A stretch of 49,739 nt of DNA from contig CAZRNR010000009.1 of the NCBI GenBank assembly GCA_964601505.1, forward strand, positions 1 through 49,739, in the 5' to 3' direction. A program made the translations under genes and the position numbers. Source of the DNA: DRWZ01 sp964601505 (GTDB lineage Bacteria > Calescibacteriota > Calescibacteriia > Calescibacteriales > Calescibacteriaceae). Positions 8,584 through 16,547 of the stretch are shown one piece after another (position 1 is the first letter of the stretch; every line of letters starts with the position of its first letter). The notes beneath the pieces were generated by a model that saw only the letters and a program-made list of their open reading frames with translations, did not search any database and was not told where the DNA came from.

Positions 8584-10014
8584 TTACACATCAAAGTAGT
8601 TTATATACTCCCAAGGAGTAACTCTTGATAGGTATTCTTTTACTTCCTTTTCATATTTCCAAGATATGTATTCTTCTATAAACTTCTTGGGGAAGACACC
8701 TCCTTTGGTTAGGAAGTCATGATCTTTTTTGAGTTCCTCAAGGGCTTCTTGCAGGTTTTCTGGAGTTTTTGGAACCTTTGCGAGTATTTCTGGTGGGAGC
8801 TTGTATATATCTGTATCAAGCGGTTCGCCTGGATTTATCTTTTTCTCTACACCTTCAATCCCAGCCATGAGCATTGCAGCAAATGCGAGATAGGGATTAC
8901 ATGAGGGGTCTGGGAATCTTACCTCTATTCTTTTCGCTTTTGGTGATGCTGAATACATTGGTATCCTTATAGAAGCTGATCTGTTTCTTTGAGAGTATGC
9001 TAAGTTTATAGGTGCTTCAAATCCGGGAACAAGTCTTTTGTATGAATTCGTTGTTGGATTTGAGAATGCACAGATTGCTCTTGCATGCTTGAGAACACCT
9101 CCGATATAGTGCATTGCAAGTTCAGAAAGACCAGCATATTTTTCTCCAGCAAAAAGCGGTTTCCCGTTTCTCCATATTGATTGATGTGTATGCATGCCAT
9201 TACCATTATCTCCAAATATTGGTTTTGGCATGAATGTTACAGTTTTTCCGTACTTTTTTGCTACATTTTTAAGAACATATTTGAGCAGTATAGCATTATC
9301 TGCCATTTCCGTAAGCGGTCTTGCTTTTATATCTATTTCTCCTTGACCAGCTGTTGCAACTTCATGGTGGTGAACCTCTACTTCAATTCCCATTTCCTCA
9401 AGTATCAAGCTTACTTCATTTCTTATGTCTGTTAGTGTGTCAAATGGTGGGGCAGGAAAATATCCTTCCTTATGCTTTATTTTATATCCTTTTGAATCCT
9501 TATCTTCCATCCTCCATGGAGCTTCTTCTGAATCAAACTCAAAGAAAGAATATCTTGCAGACTCACCAAATGAAACGGAGTCAAATATGAAAAATTCAAG
9601 CTCTGGACCAAAAAGTGTTGAATCTCCTATACCAGTTTCCTTTAAATACTCCTCCGCTTTTTGAGCTATGTATCTTGTATCTTTATAGTATGCTTCATGA
9701 GTGATAGGATCTTTCACATTTACCATAACAGATATTGTTTTCTCTTTGAAGAATGGATCTACAACTGCACTTTTTGGATCTATAAATAAAAGCATGTCAG
9801 ATTCATGTATGCTTTGCCACATTCTTATTGATGATCCGTCAAAGCCTATTCCCTCTTCATCTATGACTTCAGGAGTTATTTTTTCGGCAGGAACTGTTAG
9901 ATGCTGTAATCGTCCAAATGGATCAACGAATTTCAGATCTACAAACCTTGCTCCTTCTTTCTTTATCATTTCCATAAAGTCCTTCGTGTCTCTTGGTCTT
10001 TGTTTCAATGCCAT
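8584..10014 (-). CDS. glnA: Glutamine synthetase, type I
   Basis: A 476-residue GSI enzyme joining ammonia to glutamate with ATP. It contains GFDGSSIRMW, the metal/ATP motif FMPKPIFGDNGNGMHTHQS and the glutamate-binding NPTTNSYKRLVPGFEAP. Length and the segment DTDIYKLPPE match the GSI-beta class, where the equivalent Tyr is the adenylylation target, so control by an adenylyltransferase is possible; no such gene lies in the window. The start has a strong SD (GGAGGTGA). It heads the nitrogen operon with the Cache protein, amtB and glnB downstream. The 180-bp region before it holds an inverted repeat that could be an operator. Confidence 0.97.
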   Translation of the reverse strand: MALKQRPRDTKDFMEMIKKEGARFVDLKFVDPFGRLQHLTVPAEKITPEVIDEEGIGFDGSSIRMWQSIHESDMLLFIDPKSAVVDPFFKEKTISVMVNVKDPITHEAYYKDTRYIAQKAEEYLKETGIGDSTLFGPELEFFIFDSVSFGESARYSFFEFDSEEAPWRMEDKDSKGYKIKHKEGYFPAPPFDTLTDIRNEVSLILEEMGIEVEVHHHEVATAGQGEIDIKARPLTEMADNAILLKYVLKNVAKKYGKTVTFMPKPIFGDNGNGMHTHQSIWRNGKPLFAGEKYAGLSELAMHYIGGVLKHARAICAFSNPTTNSYKRLVPGFEAPINLAYSQRNRSASIRIPMYSASPKAKRIEVRFPDPSCNPYLAFAAMLMAGIEGVEKKINPGEPLDTDIYKLPPEILAKVPKTPENLQEALEELKKDHDFLTKGGVFPKKFIEEYISWKYEKEVKEYLSRVTPWEYINYFDV

Positions 10015-10125
10015 TTTTCTTCACCTCCAGTCTCTTGTTAATTTTTCTTTACTCAGCTATGATATACTTTTTTCTGAAAATATTGTGCCAGCCTTCTGTC
10101 TCTATATGTATGCTTTTATCTTTTA

Positions 10126-10157
10126 TGCAAGGTGTACAATTTTTACATAATCTTGCA
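10126..10157. promoter_or_regulatory. Inverted repeat upstream of glnA (possible operator)
   Basis: TGCAAG and CTTGCA are arranged as an inverted repeat with a 20-base centre, between the glnA start and the divergent orphan gene. The centre itself has a TGTA...TACA-like symmetry. Position and symmetry suit a dimeric regulator of the nitrogen operon, but I recognise no known consensus for GlnR, TnrA or NtrC. It could be chance in AT-rich DNA. Confidence 0.25.
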
Positions 10158-10194
10158 CAACAGTGTTAACATTTTCGTCTAGTGATGATATAAT

Positions 10195-10733
10195 ATGGAC
10201 AAAAAATATTGGTGGAATTACAAAGATAATGCTTATCATAACTTCTCAATTATTCCTGAAGTTGTAGAACAAATAGAGTATTATGTAAATTGGGCATCTC
10301 AGAATTCAGGCAGACATCTAGACGGCGCATTCGATTGGAATATCCAACCAGTAGTTGTTGCACCGCCGCACAATCAAAAAAACTGGCAGGATGTTATCAA
10401 TGCCTTCAGAAATTATAACCTAAAACAACTTTCATTACCTATTCTTTATTTTGAATTTGTGATTAGATGTGAAAAAGATATAATTTTTGAGCAAAAAGAT
10501 TATTAAAAAATGAAACTGCTACCTATGAAACACAGCATAAAAGTTTCGTACCTAATCACCCAAACTCCGCCCTCGGCGGAACTTCTTTTATGCTGAAATC
10601 ATTATATGAAAAACGTGAGTATCGAACCATTGTGGAATTTAAACGCGATGTCATTTCCAGCACAGAAGATAAGAGTGATAGTGAGTATTGAACCATTGAA
10701 ATTAAACAAACAAATAATGAAGGAAGAGATTGA
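10195..10733 (+). pseudogene. Broken orphan gene (one frameshift, one nonsense change)
   Basis: An ATG frame of 103 residues runs to a stop at 10504. A second frame, shifted by one base, continues without a break from the A5 run at 10493-10497, reading RLLKNETATYETQHKSF onward to a TGA at 10689. Adding one A to the run joins the two smoothly. Past that TGA the same frame stays open to a TGA at 10731, and the TGA at 10689 looks like a CGA-to-TGA change because the matching repeat at 10615 has CGA. The restored product would be about 179 residues. I do not recognise the family; the N-terminal part is aromatic-rich (KYWWNYKDNAYHNFSI). A 15-base GC hairpin (10566-10580) lies inside it. It is isolated between glnA and rsmE and converges on rsmE. 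A sequencing error in the A run is possible. Confidence 0.5.
10615..10707 (+). repeat. Direct repeat pair inside the broken gene
   Basis: The 18-base unit GTGAGTATYGAACCATTG occurs at 10615 and 10681, exactly 66 bases (22 codons) apart, differing only at Y. The similarity extends to about 30 bases with a three-base deletion in the second copy. Both copies lie in the same reading frame and would encode EYRTIVEFK and EY(stop)TIEIK. The geometry of 30 plus 36 bases resembles one CRISPR repeat-spacer unit, but coding phase and the in-frame deletion favour an internal protein repeat. Confidence 0.6.
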
Positions 10734-10739
10734 CTCAAC

Positions 10740-11492
10740 TTAAAGCTTTGTCTGATCTATATTTGAGATAAAATCCAGAACTGAACATATGTATATGGGA
10801 AAGAACTCAGCTTTTATTATTCTTCTTCCCAGATTGAAATCAGAAAATCCGTGCTTGCGTAAAAAGTCTATTTCTCTTTCAGAAAATCCTCCCTCTGGAC
10901 CAACAAATATGGCTATCTTTTCTCTATCTTTTATATAATCTGGTTTGAAAGTGTATTTAGAATCTTCCCAGAAAACAATTCGCAGATCAACTTTATCTCT
11001 GTCTAAAACTTCTGGAACTTTTTTCATGTCGATTACATCATTTATTTCAGGGATAATTGTTCCAGATACTCTCGCATTTTCAGAAGATATTCTCATAAAT
11101 CTTTCCTTTATCTTCTTTCTCTTGTGTTCTGGAATATCAAAATTCACTCTTTCTGTTATGACTGGTATTATCTTTTTAACACCTATCTGAGAGGTGAATT
11201 CAACAGCTATTTCATTACTCTGTCTTTTGAGCATGGATAAAATCAGGTATATATTTATTTTTGGTTCTATAGGTGTTTCTATCTTAATTATTTTTGCTTT
11301 AGCTTCATCTATAACTTCACCAAGTGCAAATTTACCATTTGCCAGAAGGATTTTAACAATTTCCCCGGGTCTAATCCTCAAAACTTTAGCATGTTTTGGA
11401 TCAAGAAATGCTATACCTTCTTGTTCTTTTGTGCTCCTTATTTTTTTCATCTGAACGGGAAATTCATAAAATATAGTTTTATTTTTATCCAT
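10740..11492 (-). CDS. rsmE: 16S rRNA (uracil-1498-N3)-methyltransferase
   Basis: A 250-residue SPOUT-class RNA methyltransferase. The N-terminal PUA-like part (FLDPKHAKVLRIRPGEIVKI) and the knotted C-terminal motif IAIFVGPEGGFSEREIDFL are typical of RsmE, which methylates U1498 in the decoding centre. The usual LGxRILRxETA end is altered here to LGRRIIKAEFF. The start at 11492 gives the normal full-length N terminus (TIFYEFPVQ), although the coding region then overlaps the end of livM by 46 bases. A downstream ATG at 11450 would truncate the PUA-like strand. It is last in the rpe-era-livH-livM-rsmE run. Confidence 0.9.
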   Translation of the reverse strand: MDKNKTIFYEFPVQMKKIRSTKEQEGIAFLDPKHAKVLRIRPGEIVKILLANGKFALGEVIDEAKAKIIKIETPIEPKINIYLILSMLKRQSNEIAVEFTSQIGVKKIIPVITERVNFDIPEHKRKKIKERFMRISSENARVSGTIIPEINDVIDMKKVPEVLDRDKVDLRIVFWEDSKYTFKPDYIKDREKIAIFVGPEGGFSEREIDFLRKHGFSDFNLGRRIIKAEFFPIYICSVLDFISNIDQTKL

Positions 11493-12421
11493 CTTCCATA
11501 TAGTCCAAGTGGTTCGAACATTATAACAAATATTATCGCTATTCCAAATATCACCGGAACAAGTTCTTTAGCTCCAACGAAAATCTGTGGAACCGCTATA
11601 ACAAATACCGATCCTAGAATTGAACCTAGCACAGAACCGATCCCTCCTATTATTATTGCGGAAAACATCTGGATTGATTCTGTTATGAAGAACATAGTTG
11701 GTTCAAGATATTTCATATATATCGCATAAAGTGCTCCAGCAACCCCAGTGTAGAATGAACTTATAAAAAAAGAAATAAGTTTGACTTTTACTATATCAAT
11801 GCCAAGGGTCTGGGAAGCTACTTCGCTATCTCTTACAGCGGAAAAGCTCTTTCCTATTTTTGATTTAACGATTTTGTATCCCCATATGAAAAAGAGGTAA
11901 GAAAAAGCGACAATAATATAATATGTTTGTGTCTTATCTAACGAAACCGGAATTCTCATTCCCATCCTACCCCCAGATATAAAGGGAGCATTCTGTAGAA
12001 CTTGGAAGACCGCCACAGAAAAACCGAGTGTAGCTATTGCAAGGTATGGACCTTTAAGTCTCAGTGACGGGAATCCCACTATTAATCCAAATAAAGAGGA
12101 GACCAGCCCCCCAAGGAATATAGATGGTATAAGCCCTAATGTCGGATATGCATGAGCGAAAGTGTATGCCCCAATGGCTAGAAAACCAGATTGTCCAAGA
12201 GAAATAAGACCCGTGTATCCTATAAGTATGTTTTGTCCAAGAACAGCAATTGAATATAATGCTATGTGTGTGATAGTACTTAACCAACGCTCTGAAACCA
12301 AAAACGGTATAAGGATAAAGGTCATAGTTGTTATCAAAAAGAATGTCAAAGCAGGAACATCAGATATTAGTCTGTAATCATCCAGATAATCTGTTTTCAT
12401 TTTTATGCTTCTTTTTATCAT
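11447..12421 (-). CDS. livM: Branched-chain amino acid-type ABC permease, LivM family
   Basis: A 324-residue integral membrane permease with about nine hydrophobic segments. Family motifs include GYTGLISLGQSGFLAIGAY near residues 65-85 and the loop VFQVLQNAPFISGGRMGMRIP. The cytoplasmic coupling motif is VRDSEVASQTLGIDIVKVKL. LivM pairs with LivH to import branched-chain amino acids or similar compounds such as amides or urea. The start lies one base beyond the livH stop, so the two are translationally coupled. ATPases (LivG/LivF) and a binding protein are not in the window, so the system must use components encoded elsewhere. Substrate cannot be inferred. Confidence 0.92.
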   Translation of the reverse strand: MIKRSIKMKTDYLDDYRLISDVPALTFFLITTMTFILIPFLVSERWLSTITHIALYSIAVLGQNILIGYTGLISLGQSGFLAIGAYTFAHAYPTLGLIPSIFLGGLVSSLFGLIVGFPSLRLKGPYLAIATLGFSVAVFQVLQNAPFISGGRMGMRIPVSLDKTQTYYIIVAFSYLFFIWGYKIVKSKIGKSFSAVRDSEVASQTLGIDIVKVKLISFFISSFYTGVAGALYAIYMKYLEPTMFFITESIQMFSAIIIGGIGSVLGSILGSVFVIAVPQIFVGAKELVPVIFGIAIIFVIMFEPLGLYGRWIKIKLYFMNFPFR

Positions 12422-12422
12422 A

Positions 12423-13274
12423 TTAAACCCTCTCCTTCAATTCTCTTCCCAAAATTCCCTCAGGTCTCATCAGAAGGAATATGAGTCCTATTACAAATAC
12501 GAAAGCTGTTTTGAATTTTATAGATACATATCCTCCAAACAAGTTTTCAGTAATTCCAACTATTAAACTACCCAAAACTACACCAAAAGGATTATCTAAT
12601 CCACCGATAACTGCACCTATGAAGGATTTCACGAAGGGATCGAATAAGAAGAACTGATCTACAAAGTAGAGCGGGGCAATAAGGGAACCAGCTATCCCAC
12701 CTATAAATGCTGATATGAACCAAACAGTTCCAACAACGTTTTTTATGTTTATTCCAAGTGTTGCAGAAGCTTCACGATTTTGGGATATAGCCCTTATGAA
12801 AATTCCAAATCTTGTCCTCATCGTGATAAGATACATGATTACCAGAATGAGCAAAGATGTAGAAAATATCAATATGAAATGAGACGAGAAAATAAATATT
12901 CTTCCTTGAGTTATTGATGGAAAAGCTTTTGGTTCAGTACCCCATATGATTATTTCTATGCTCTGTAGTATGTAAGCAAATGCTATTGTAATTATTGTTA
13001 AAGATAAAGGATTTGCCCCTCTTCTTTCTCCTTCGTATATAACAAACCTGTATAAAAAAAAGGATATTACTCCCCCGCAAGTTGATCCAAGTATTATAGA
13101 GATAAGACTGTTTCCGGTTTTCTCAAGAATTGATAGGGATACAAATGTCCCGAAAGTTGCAATATCTCCATGCGCAAAATTCAGAACCCTTGTTGTCCTA
13201 TATATAACGAAAATTCCAAAAGATAATAGAGAATATATCAAACCAATTTGCAGTCCAGATATTATGTAATCCAT
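12423..13274 (-). CDS. livH: Branched-chain amino acid-type ABC permease, LivH family
   Basis: A 283-residue membrane permease of the LivH family. The N-terminal motif IYRTTRVLNFAHGDIATFGTF and the coupling loop RAISQNREASATLGINIKNV are diagnostic, and GAVIGGLDNPFGVVLGSLIVG is a conserved late helix pair. It forms a heterodimer with the adjacent LivM. It starts 16 bases after era, an unusual neighbour for a transporter, and is probably in the same transcript as era and rpe. No obvious SD precedes its ATG. Substrate is unknown. Confidence 0.93.
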   Translation of the reverse strand: MDYIISGLQIGLIYSLLSFGIFVIYRTTRVLNFAHGDIATFGTFVSLSILEKTGNSLISIILGSTCGGVISFFLYRFVIYEGERRGANPLSLTIITIAFAYILQSIEIIIWGTEPKAFPSITQGRIFIFSSHFILIFSTSLLILVIMYLITMRTRFGIFIRAISQNREASATLGINIKNVVGTVWFISAFIGGIAGSLIAPLYFVDQFFLFDPFVKSFIGAVIGGLDNPFGVVLGSLIVGITENLFGGYVSIKFKTAFVFVIGLIFLLMRPEGILGRELKERV

Positions 13275-13290
13275 ATTAATAGAGAAAAGA

Positions 13291-14223
13291 TTAATCTGAA
13301 AAATATATTTTTTTTACGAAATGTATGTTTTTTCTCCAGTCCTTTCTTACTTTAACCCAAAGATCAAGATATACCTTTTTCCCAGTTAGAAGTTCTATTT
13401 CTTCCCTGGCCATTGTTCCTATCTGTTTTATTTTTGACCCATCTTCTCCTATGATTATTTTTTTCTGCCCAGATTTCTCAACATATATCGTTGCCTTTAT
13501 GTATAAAACATTACTGTTCCTTGGAGTTATTTCTTCAATATCTATAGCTGTGCAATATGGAATTTCCATATGTGTGTAGTTATATATTTTTTCCATAATT
13601 ATCTCCTGAACCATTATCTTTAATGGGAGCCCAAAGAAAGTATTTTCAGGAAAGTGTATTTCTTCCTCCTGAGGTAGATACCTTATTGTTGTTGATATAA
13701 GATCAGAAATGTTTTCATTTTTTAAAGCAGAAACGGGTATTATCTCTTGATAAAAATTCCATTTGCCTACCTCATCTATAATGGGTAAAAGCTCATCTTT
13801 TTTTATTAGATCTATTTTTGTAAGAACACAAAATAGAACTGGATTCAATTTTTCCGATTCTATTATTTCCTTCAGGTTTTCATAAACATCTAAATCTTCT
13901 CCTCTTATACCTTCTGAAGCATCTATTAGGTGATATACAATGTTGGCAGATCTTAAAGAATCTATAGCATTCTTTACCATTTGGACTCCAAGCTCATCTC
14001 TTGGCTTGTGTATCCCAGGTGTATCAAAAAATACTATTTGATATATTTTATCTTTCTCCTTTATAGTTCTTATCCCTATTATAGATCTTCTGGTAGTTTG
14101 GGGTTTTGGAGATACTGCCGATACCTTTGCTCCAACTAATTTGTTTATAAGCGTGGATTTCCCAACATTAGGCCTCCCAACACAAGCTATGTACCCATAT
14201 TTTATCTCTTGCTGTTCTATCAT
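13291..14223 (-). CDS. era: Ribosome-assembly GTPase Era
   Basis: A 310-residue GTPase of standard length that binds the 3' end of 16S rRNA and helps 30S maturation. The G1 motif GRPNVGKSTL, the switch region KPQTTRRSIIGI, G3 DTPG and G4 TKID are present, followed by a C-terminal KH domain with the motif GEDGSKIKQIG. Its ATG overlaps the rpe stop in an ATGA arrangement, so the two are translationally coupled. The downstream run livH-livM-rsmE adds another 16S rRNA factor, RsmE, at the operon end. Confidence 0.97.
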   Translation of the reverse strand: MIEQQEIKYGYIACVGRPNVGKSTLINKLVGAKVSAVSPKPQTTRRSIIGIRTIKEKDKIYQIVFFDTPGIHKPRDELGVQMVKNAIDSLRSANIVYHLIDASEGIRGEDLDVYENLKEIIESEKLNPVLFCVLTKIDLIKKDELLPIIDEVGKWNFYQEIIPVSALKNENISDLISTTIRYLPQEEEIHFPENTFFGLPLKIMVQEIIMEKIYNYTHMEIPYCTAIDIEEITPRNSNVLYIKATIYVEKSGQKKIIIGEDGSKIKQIGTMAREEIELLTGKKVYLDLWVKVRKDWRKNIHFVKKIYFSD

Positions 14224-14897
14224 CTTAGTGATTCTCTTATTTCTTTTATTCTCTCTTTTATGTTTCCTGAAAACATAAAAGAACCGAATACTAATATGTC
14301 TGCTCCCAAATCGGCAACCATTTTGACATTTTCACTATTAAGTCCTCCATCCACTTCTATCAAGAAATCTAAACTTTTTTCTTTTCTCAATTTATCCAGT
14401 TTGGATATCTTCCAAGCTACCTTCTCTATGAATCTCTGTCCTCCAAAACCAGGATTTACTGTCATAACCAGAACGAAGTCTATTACATCAAGTAAAACAT
14501 AAATGGATTCAATAGAAGTTCCCGGATTCATCGCCACGCCAGCTAATTTACCTTCTTTTTTTATTATATCAAATACGCGGTATGGATGGTATGTAGCTTC
14601 TATATGAAATGAAATCATATCTGCACCAGCTTGGGAGAAATCTTTAATATACCTTTCTGGTTTCTCAATCATAAGATGAGCATCAAAATAAACTGGAATA
14701 CTTTTTTTTATCTCGGATAAGCTCTGTAGGACAGGAATTCCAAACGATATATTCGGGACAAAGTTTCCATCCATTACATCAAAATGAATTATCTCGGCAT
14801 TATTATGATAGGCGGTTTTAATATCTTCTTCAAGCTTCAAGAAGTTAGCTGATAGTATGCTTGGCGCTATATATTTCTCACCTCTTTTGAGAATCAT
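14220..14897 (-). CDS. rpe: Ribulose-phosphate 3-epimerase
   Basis: A 225-residue TIM barrel that interconverts ribulose-5-phosphate and xylulose-5-phosphate in the pentose phosphate pathway. Motifs are IAPSILSANF at the start, IHFDVMDGNFVPN with metal and catalytic residues, DAHLMIEKPE, NPGFGGQRF and IEVDGGLN. The frame is open further upstream to 14978, but the ATG at 14897 gives the expected family N terminus and length; SD evidence is weak for either. It ends overlapping era by four bases. The gene forms the head of the era operon. Confidence 0.94.
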   Translation of the reverse strand: MILKRGEKYIAPSILSANFLKLEEDIKTAYHNNAEIIHFDVMDGNFVPNISFGIPVLQSLSEIKKSIPVYFDAHLMIEKPERYIKDFSQAGADMISFHIEATYHPYRVFDIIKKEGKLAGVAMNPGTSIESIYVLLDVIDFVLVMTVNPGFGGQRFIEKVAWKISKLDKLRKEKSLDFLIEVDGGLNSENVKMVADLGADILVFGSFMFSGNIKERIKEIRESLR

Positions 14898-14993
14898 AAA
14901 GAAAATTATTAGTGATTTGATAATATGAAAGTGATTTGTTGTATTTTGATCCGTCCCGCATCGTAAGCCTTCTAACAATTGTATTTCTTTAAG

Positions 14994-15494
14994 CTACTTT
15001 GATATTTTCCAAATTCTTTGAAACTCTTGATAGAACTTCTCTACAACATCTTTATCATCGTATATGAATACGCAGTTCTCATCGTTCAAATCCTCTGCAG
15101 AAGCTGTGAGATTGTATGATCCTGTCATAACATACTCTTGATCAAATATTATGAACTTGTGATGCATCTTGGGTGTCAGAAATCTTTTCCCTTTAGTATC
15201 ATATAAAGGAACTCTTATATCTACACCATTATTCCTGAGGAAATTGATTTTTGAGAATTTCTGTGAAGATTGTTGAGGATCGGTTATCACCTTCACATCC
15301 AAACCTCTTTTTTTAGCTCTCACAATAGCCTCTGATATTTCTCTTGAAGTCAAAGAATATGAAGCAATGTAGATTGAACGCTTTGCTGAATCTATGGATT
15401 TAACTATATTGTCTTCACATCCATCCGTTGCACTGAAAAAAACATCAACACGCGCAGATAGTAAGAAAAAAATCAACAGAAGCATAAAGTTCAA
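14994..15494 (-). CDS. Exported PLD-family endonuclease (Nuc-like, single HKD)
   Basis: A 166-residue phospholipase D-superfamily protein with one HKD motif: HHKFIIFDQEYVMTGSYNLT gives H-x-K-x4-D and the following GSxN. Proteins with one motif, such as Nuc, dimerise to build the active site and usually cleave DNA without sequence preference; a phospholipase is also possible. The N terminus MNFMLLLIFFLLSARV is a short signal peptide, so it should act outside the cytoplasm, perhaps in scavenging or processing external DNA. It lies 96 bases upstream of rpe on the same strand. Confidence 0.85.
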   Translation of the reverse strand: MNFMLLLIFFLLSARVDVFFSATDGCEDNIVKSIDSAKRSIYIASYSLTSREISEAIVRAKKRGLDVKVITDPQQSSQKFSKINFLRNNGVDIRVPLYDTKGKRFLTPKMHHKFIIFDQEYVMTGSYNLTASAEDLNDENCVFIYDDKDVVEKFYQEFQRIWKISK

Positions 15495-15615
15495 ATTATA
15501 AAACTAAAAAATATTTTTATAAAATCTCAATTTTATTACTGCTGTAAAATGAAAAAAATATTGTTTTGTCGCATCCATCAAAAACCATTGAAGTTTATGA
15601 TACTCAAGGAAATAA

Positions 15616-15693
15616 TGCCTAACAACACAACAAGAGGGAAAATATTTTTCTGAATACCGTATCCATCAAATAGTGCGAGAATATGAAAAGTAA
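15616..15693 (+). pseudogene. Coding remnant next to repeat copy B
   Basis: A short frame reads TTQQEGKYFSEYRIHQ then IVREYEK and stops inside repeat copy B. Copy A also carries a frame ending YEK-stop at the same point, so both could be the 3' end of one lost gene, perhaps a transposase. No start codon or SD is seen. The rest of the 290-bp gap 15495-15785 holds no gene. Confidence 0.25.
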
Positions 15694-15731
15694 AATACAT
15701 AAATCAGTATATTATGATTGCAACAGAGCAA
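15681..15731. repeat. 51-bp interspersed repeat, copy B
   Basis: This is the partner of the repeat at 115-164, in the same orientation, with one extra G and one mismatch. It lies 55 bases beyond the 3' end of the minus-strand enoyl-CoA hydratase gene. Identity over 50 bases in unrelated contexts shows common descent, most simply from a mobile element. Confidence 0.7.
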
Positions 15732-15785
15732 AAAAACACTATTTGAACTAACTGATTTAGACATTTTTGAACTTCGTTTTTTTGT

Positions 15786-16544
15786 CTATTTTTTCTCTAG
15801 AAAATCTTTTATTCTTTTCTGAGTTTCTTCGTTAGACCTTGATCTTGCAAGGAATTCTGCAGCGTGTTTTATAGAGTTTTCCATATCTTGGGTTGAAATT
15901 ATTCTTGATAGCCTTTTTGTCATTGATAGAGAATTTGCAGGAGTGTTTGATATTTCTTCTATGATTTTATTCTCTATATTGTTTATCTCATCTTTTGAGA
16001 CAGATATATTTACAAGACCTATTTTTTCTGCTTCCTCAGCAGTAATCTCTTTTGCTAATATTGCAAGATTGAGGAAATGTGATAATCCTATCTTTTTTAT
16101 CAAGAATACAGATATCACCGCTGGGACTAACCCAATTTTCACTTCTGGTAATCGTATTTTTGCATCCTTTTGAGCGATAACTATATCAGATACTGCTAAA
16201 AAGCCTACTCCTCCTCCCCAAGCTCCTCCAAGAAGTTTAAGAATGACTGGAATCGGGCATTCCCAGATTCTTTTATACATTGTTGCAAGGTTTATTGCAT
16301 CGTTGAAGTTTGTATCAAAATCTTTTTGACCTTTTTCAAGCATCCACCTTAGATCTCCTCCAGCGCAAAATATATCTCCTTCTCCTTCAATCAAAACGAA
16401 TTTTTTATCTGAAAACTTTCCTTGATCCGAAAAAAATGAGTTAAGTTCATTTATCATCTTTTCATCTATGGCATTTCTCTTTGATGGGTTTGATAGAGAT
16501 ATGAAAAATCCATTTTTTTCCTCTCTTACTTTTATTCTCTCCAT
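15786..16544 (-). CDS. Enoyl-CoA hydratase/isomerase (crotonase) family protein
   Basis: A 252-residue crotonase-fold enzyme. The oxyanion-hole segments are IFCAGGDLRWML and LGGAWGGGVGFLAVSD. The catalytic region reads RLPEVKIGLVPAVISVFL, with the Glu expected of hydratases in LPEVKIG. The GLVPAVIS form is like methylglutaconyl-CoA or related hydratases rather than the classical short-chain enzyme. It is the last gene of a three-gene operon, three bases after the repeat-protein gene and downstream of a TPP-dependent lyase. A role in handling a branched or 2-hydroxy acyl-CoA is plausible by context. Confidence 0.88.
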   Translation of the reverse strand: MERIKVREEKNGFFISLSNPSKRNAIDEKMINELNSFFSDQGKFSDKKFVLIEGEGDIFCAGGDLRWMLEKGQKDFDTNFNDAINLATMYKRIWECPIPVILKLLGGAWGGGVGFLAVSDIVIAQKDAKIRLPEVKIGLVPAVISVFLIKKIGLSHFLNLAILAKEITAEEAEKIGLVNISVSKDEINNIENKIIEEISNTPANSLSMTKRLSRIISTQDMENSIKHAAEFLARSRSNEETQKRIKDFLEKK

Positions 16545-16547
16545 AGA

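Noticed and set aside
10075..10090. Sigma-54 promoter for glnA (TGGCAC-N5-TTTCA on the minus strand)
   Set aside because: The essential GC of the -12 element is TC here, and no sigma-54 or NtrC-type gene is in the window.
10615..10707. CRISPR array call
   Set aside because: Only two units, the second with a triplet deletion, both in the same codon phase of a protein-like frame, and no cas genes in the window.
10556..10738. 60-codon minus-strand frame opposite the broken gene
   Set aside because: It is a shadow of the plus-strand frame, has no SD and shows no recognisable motif.
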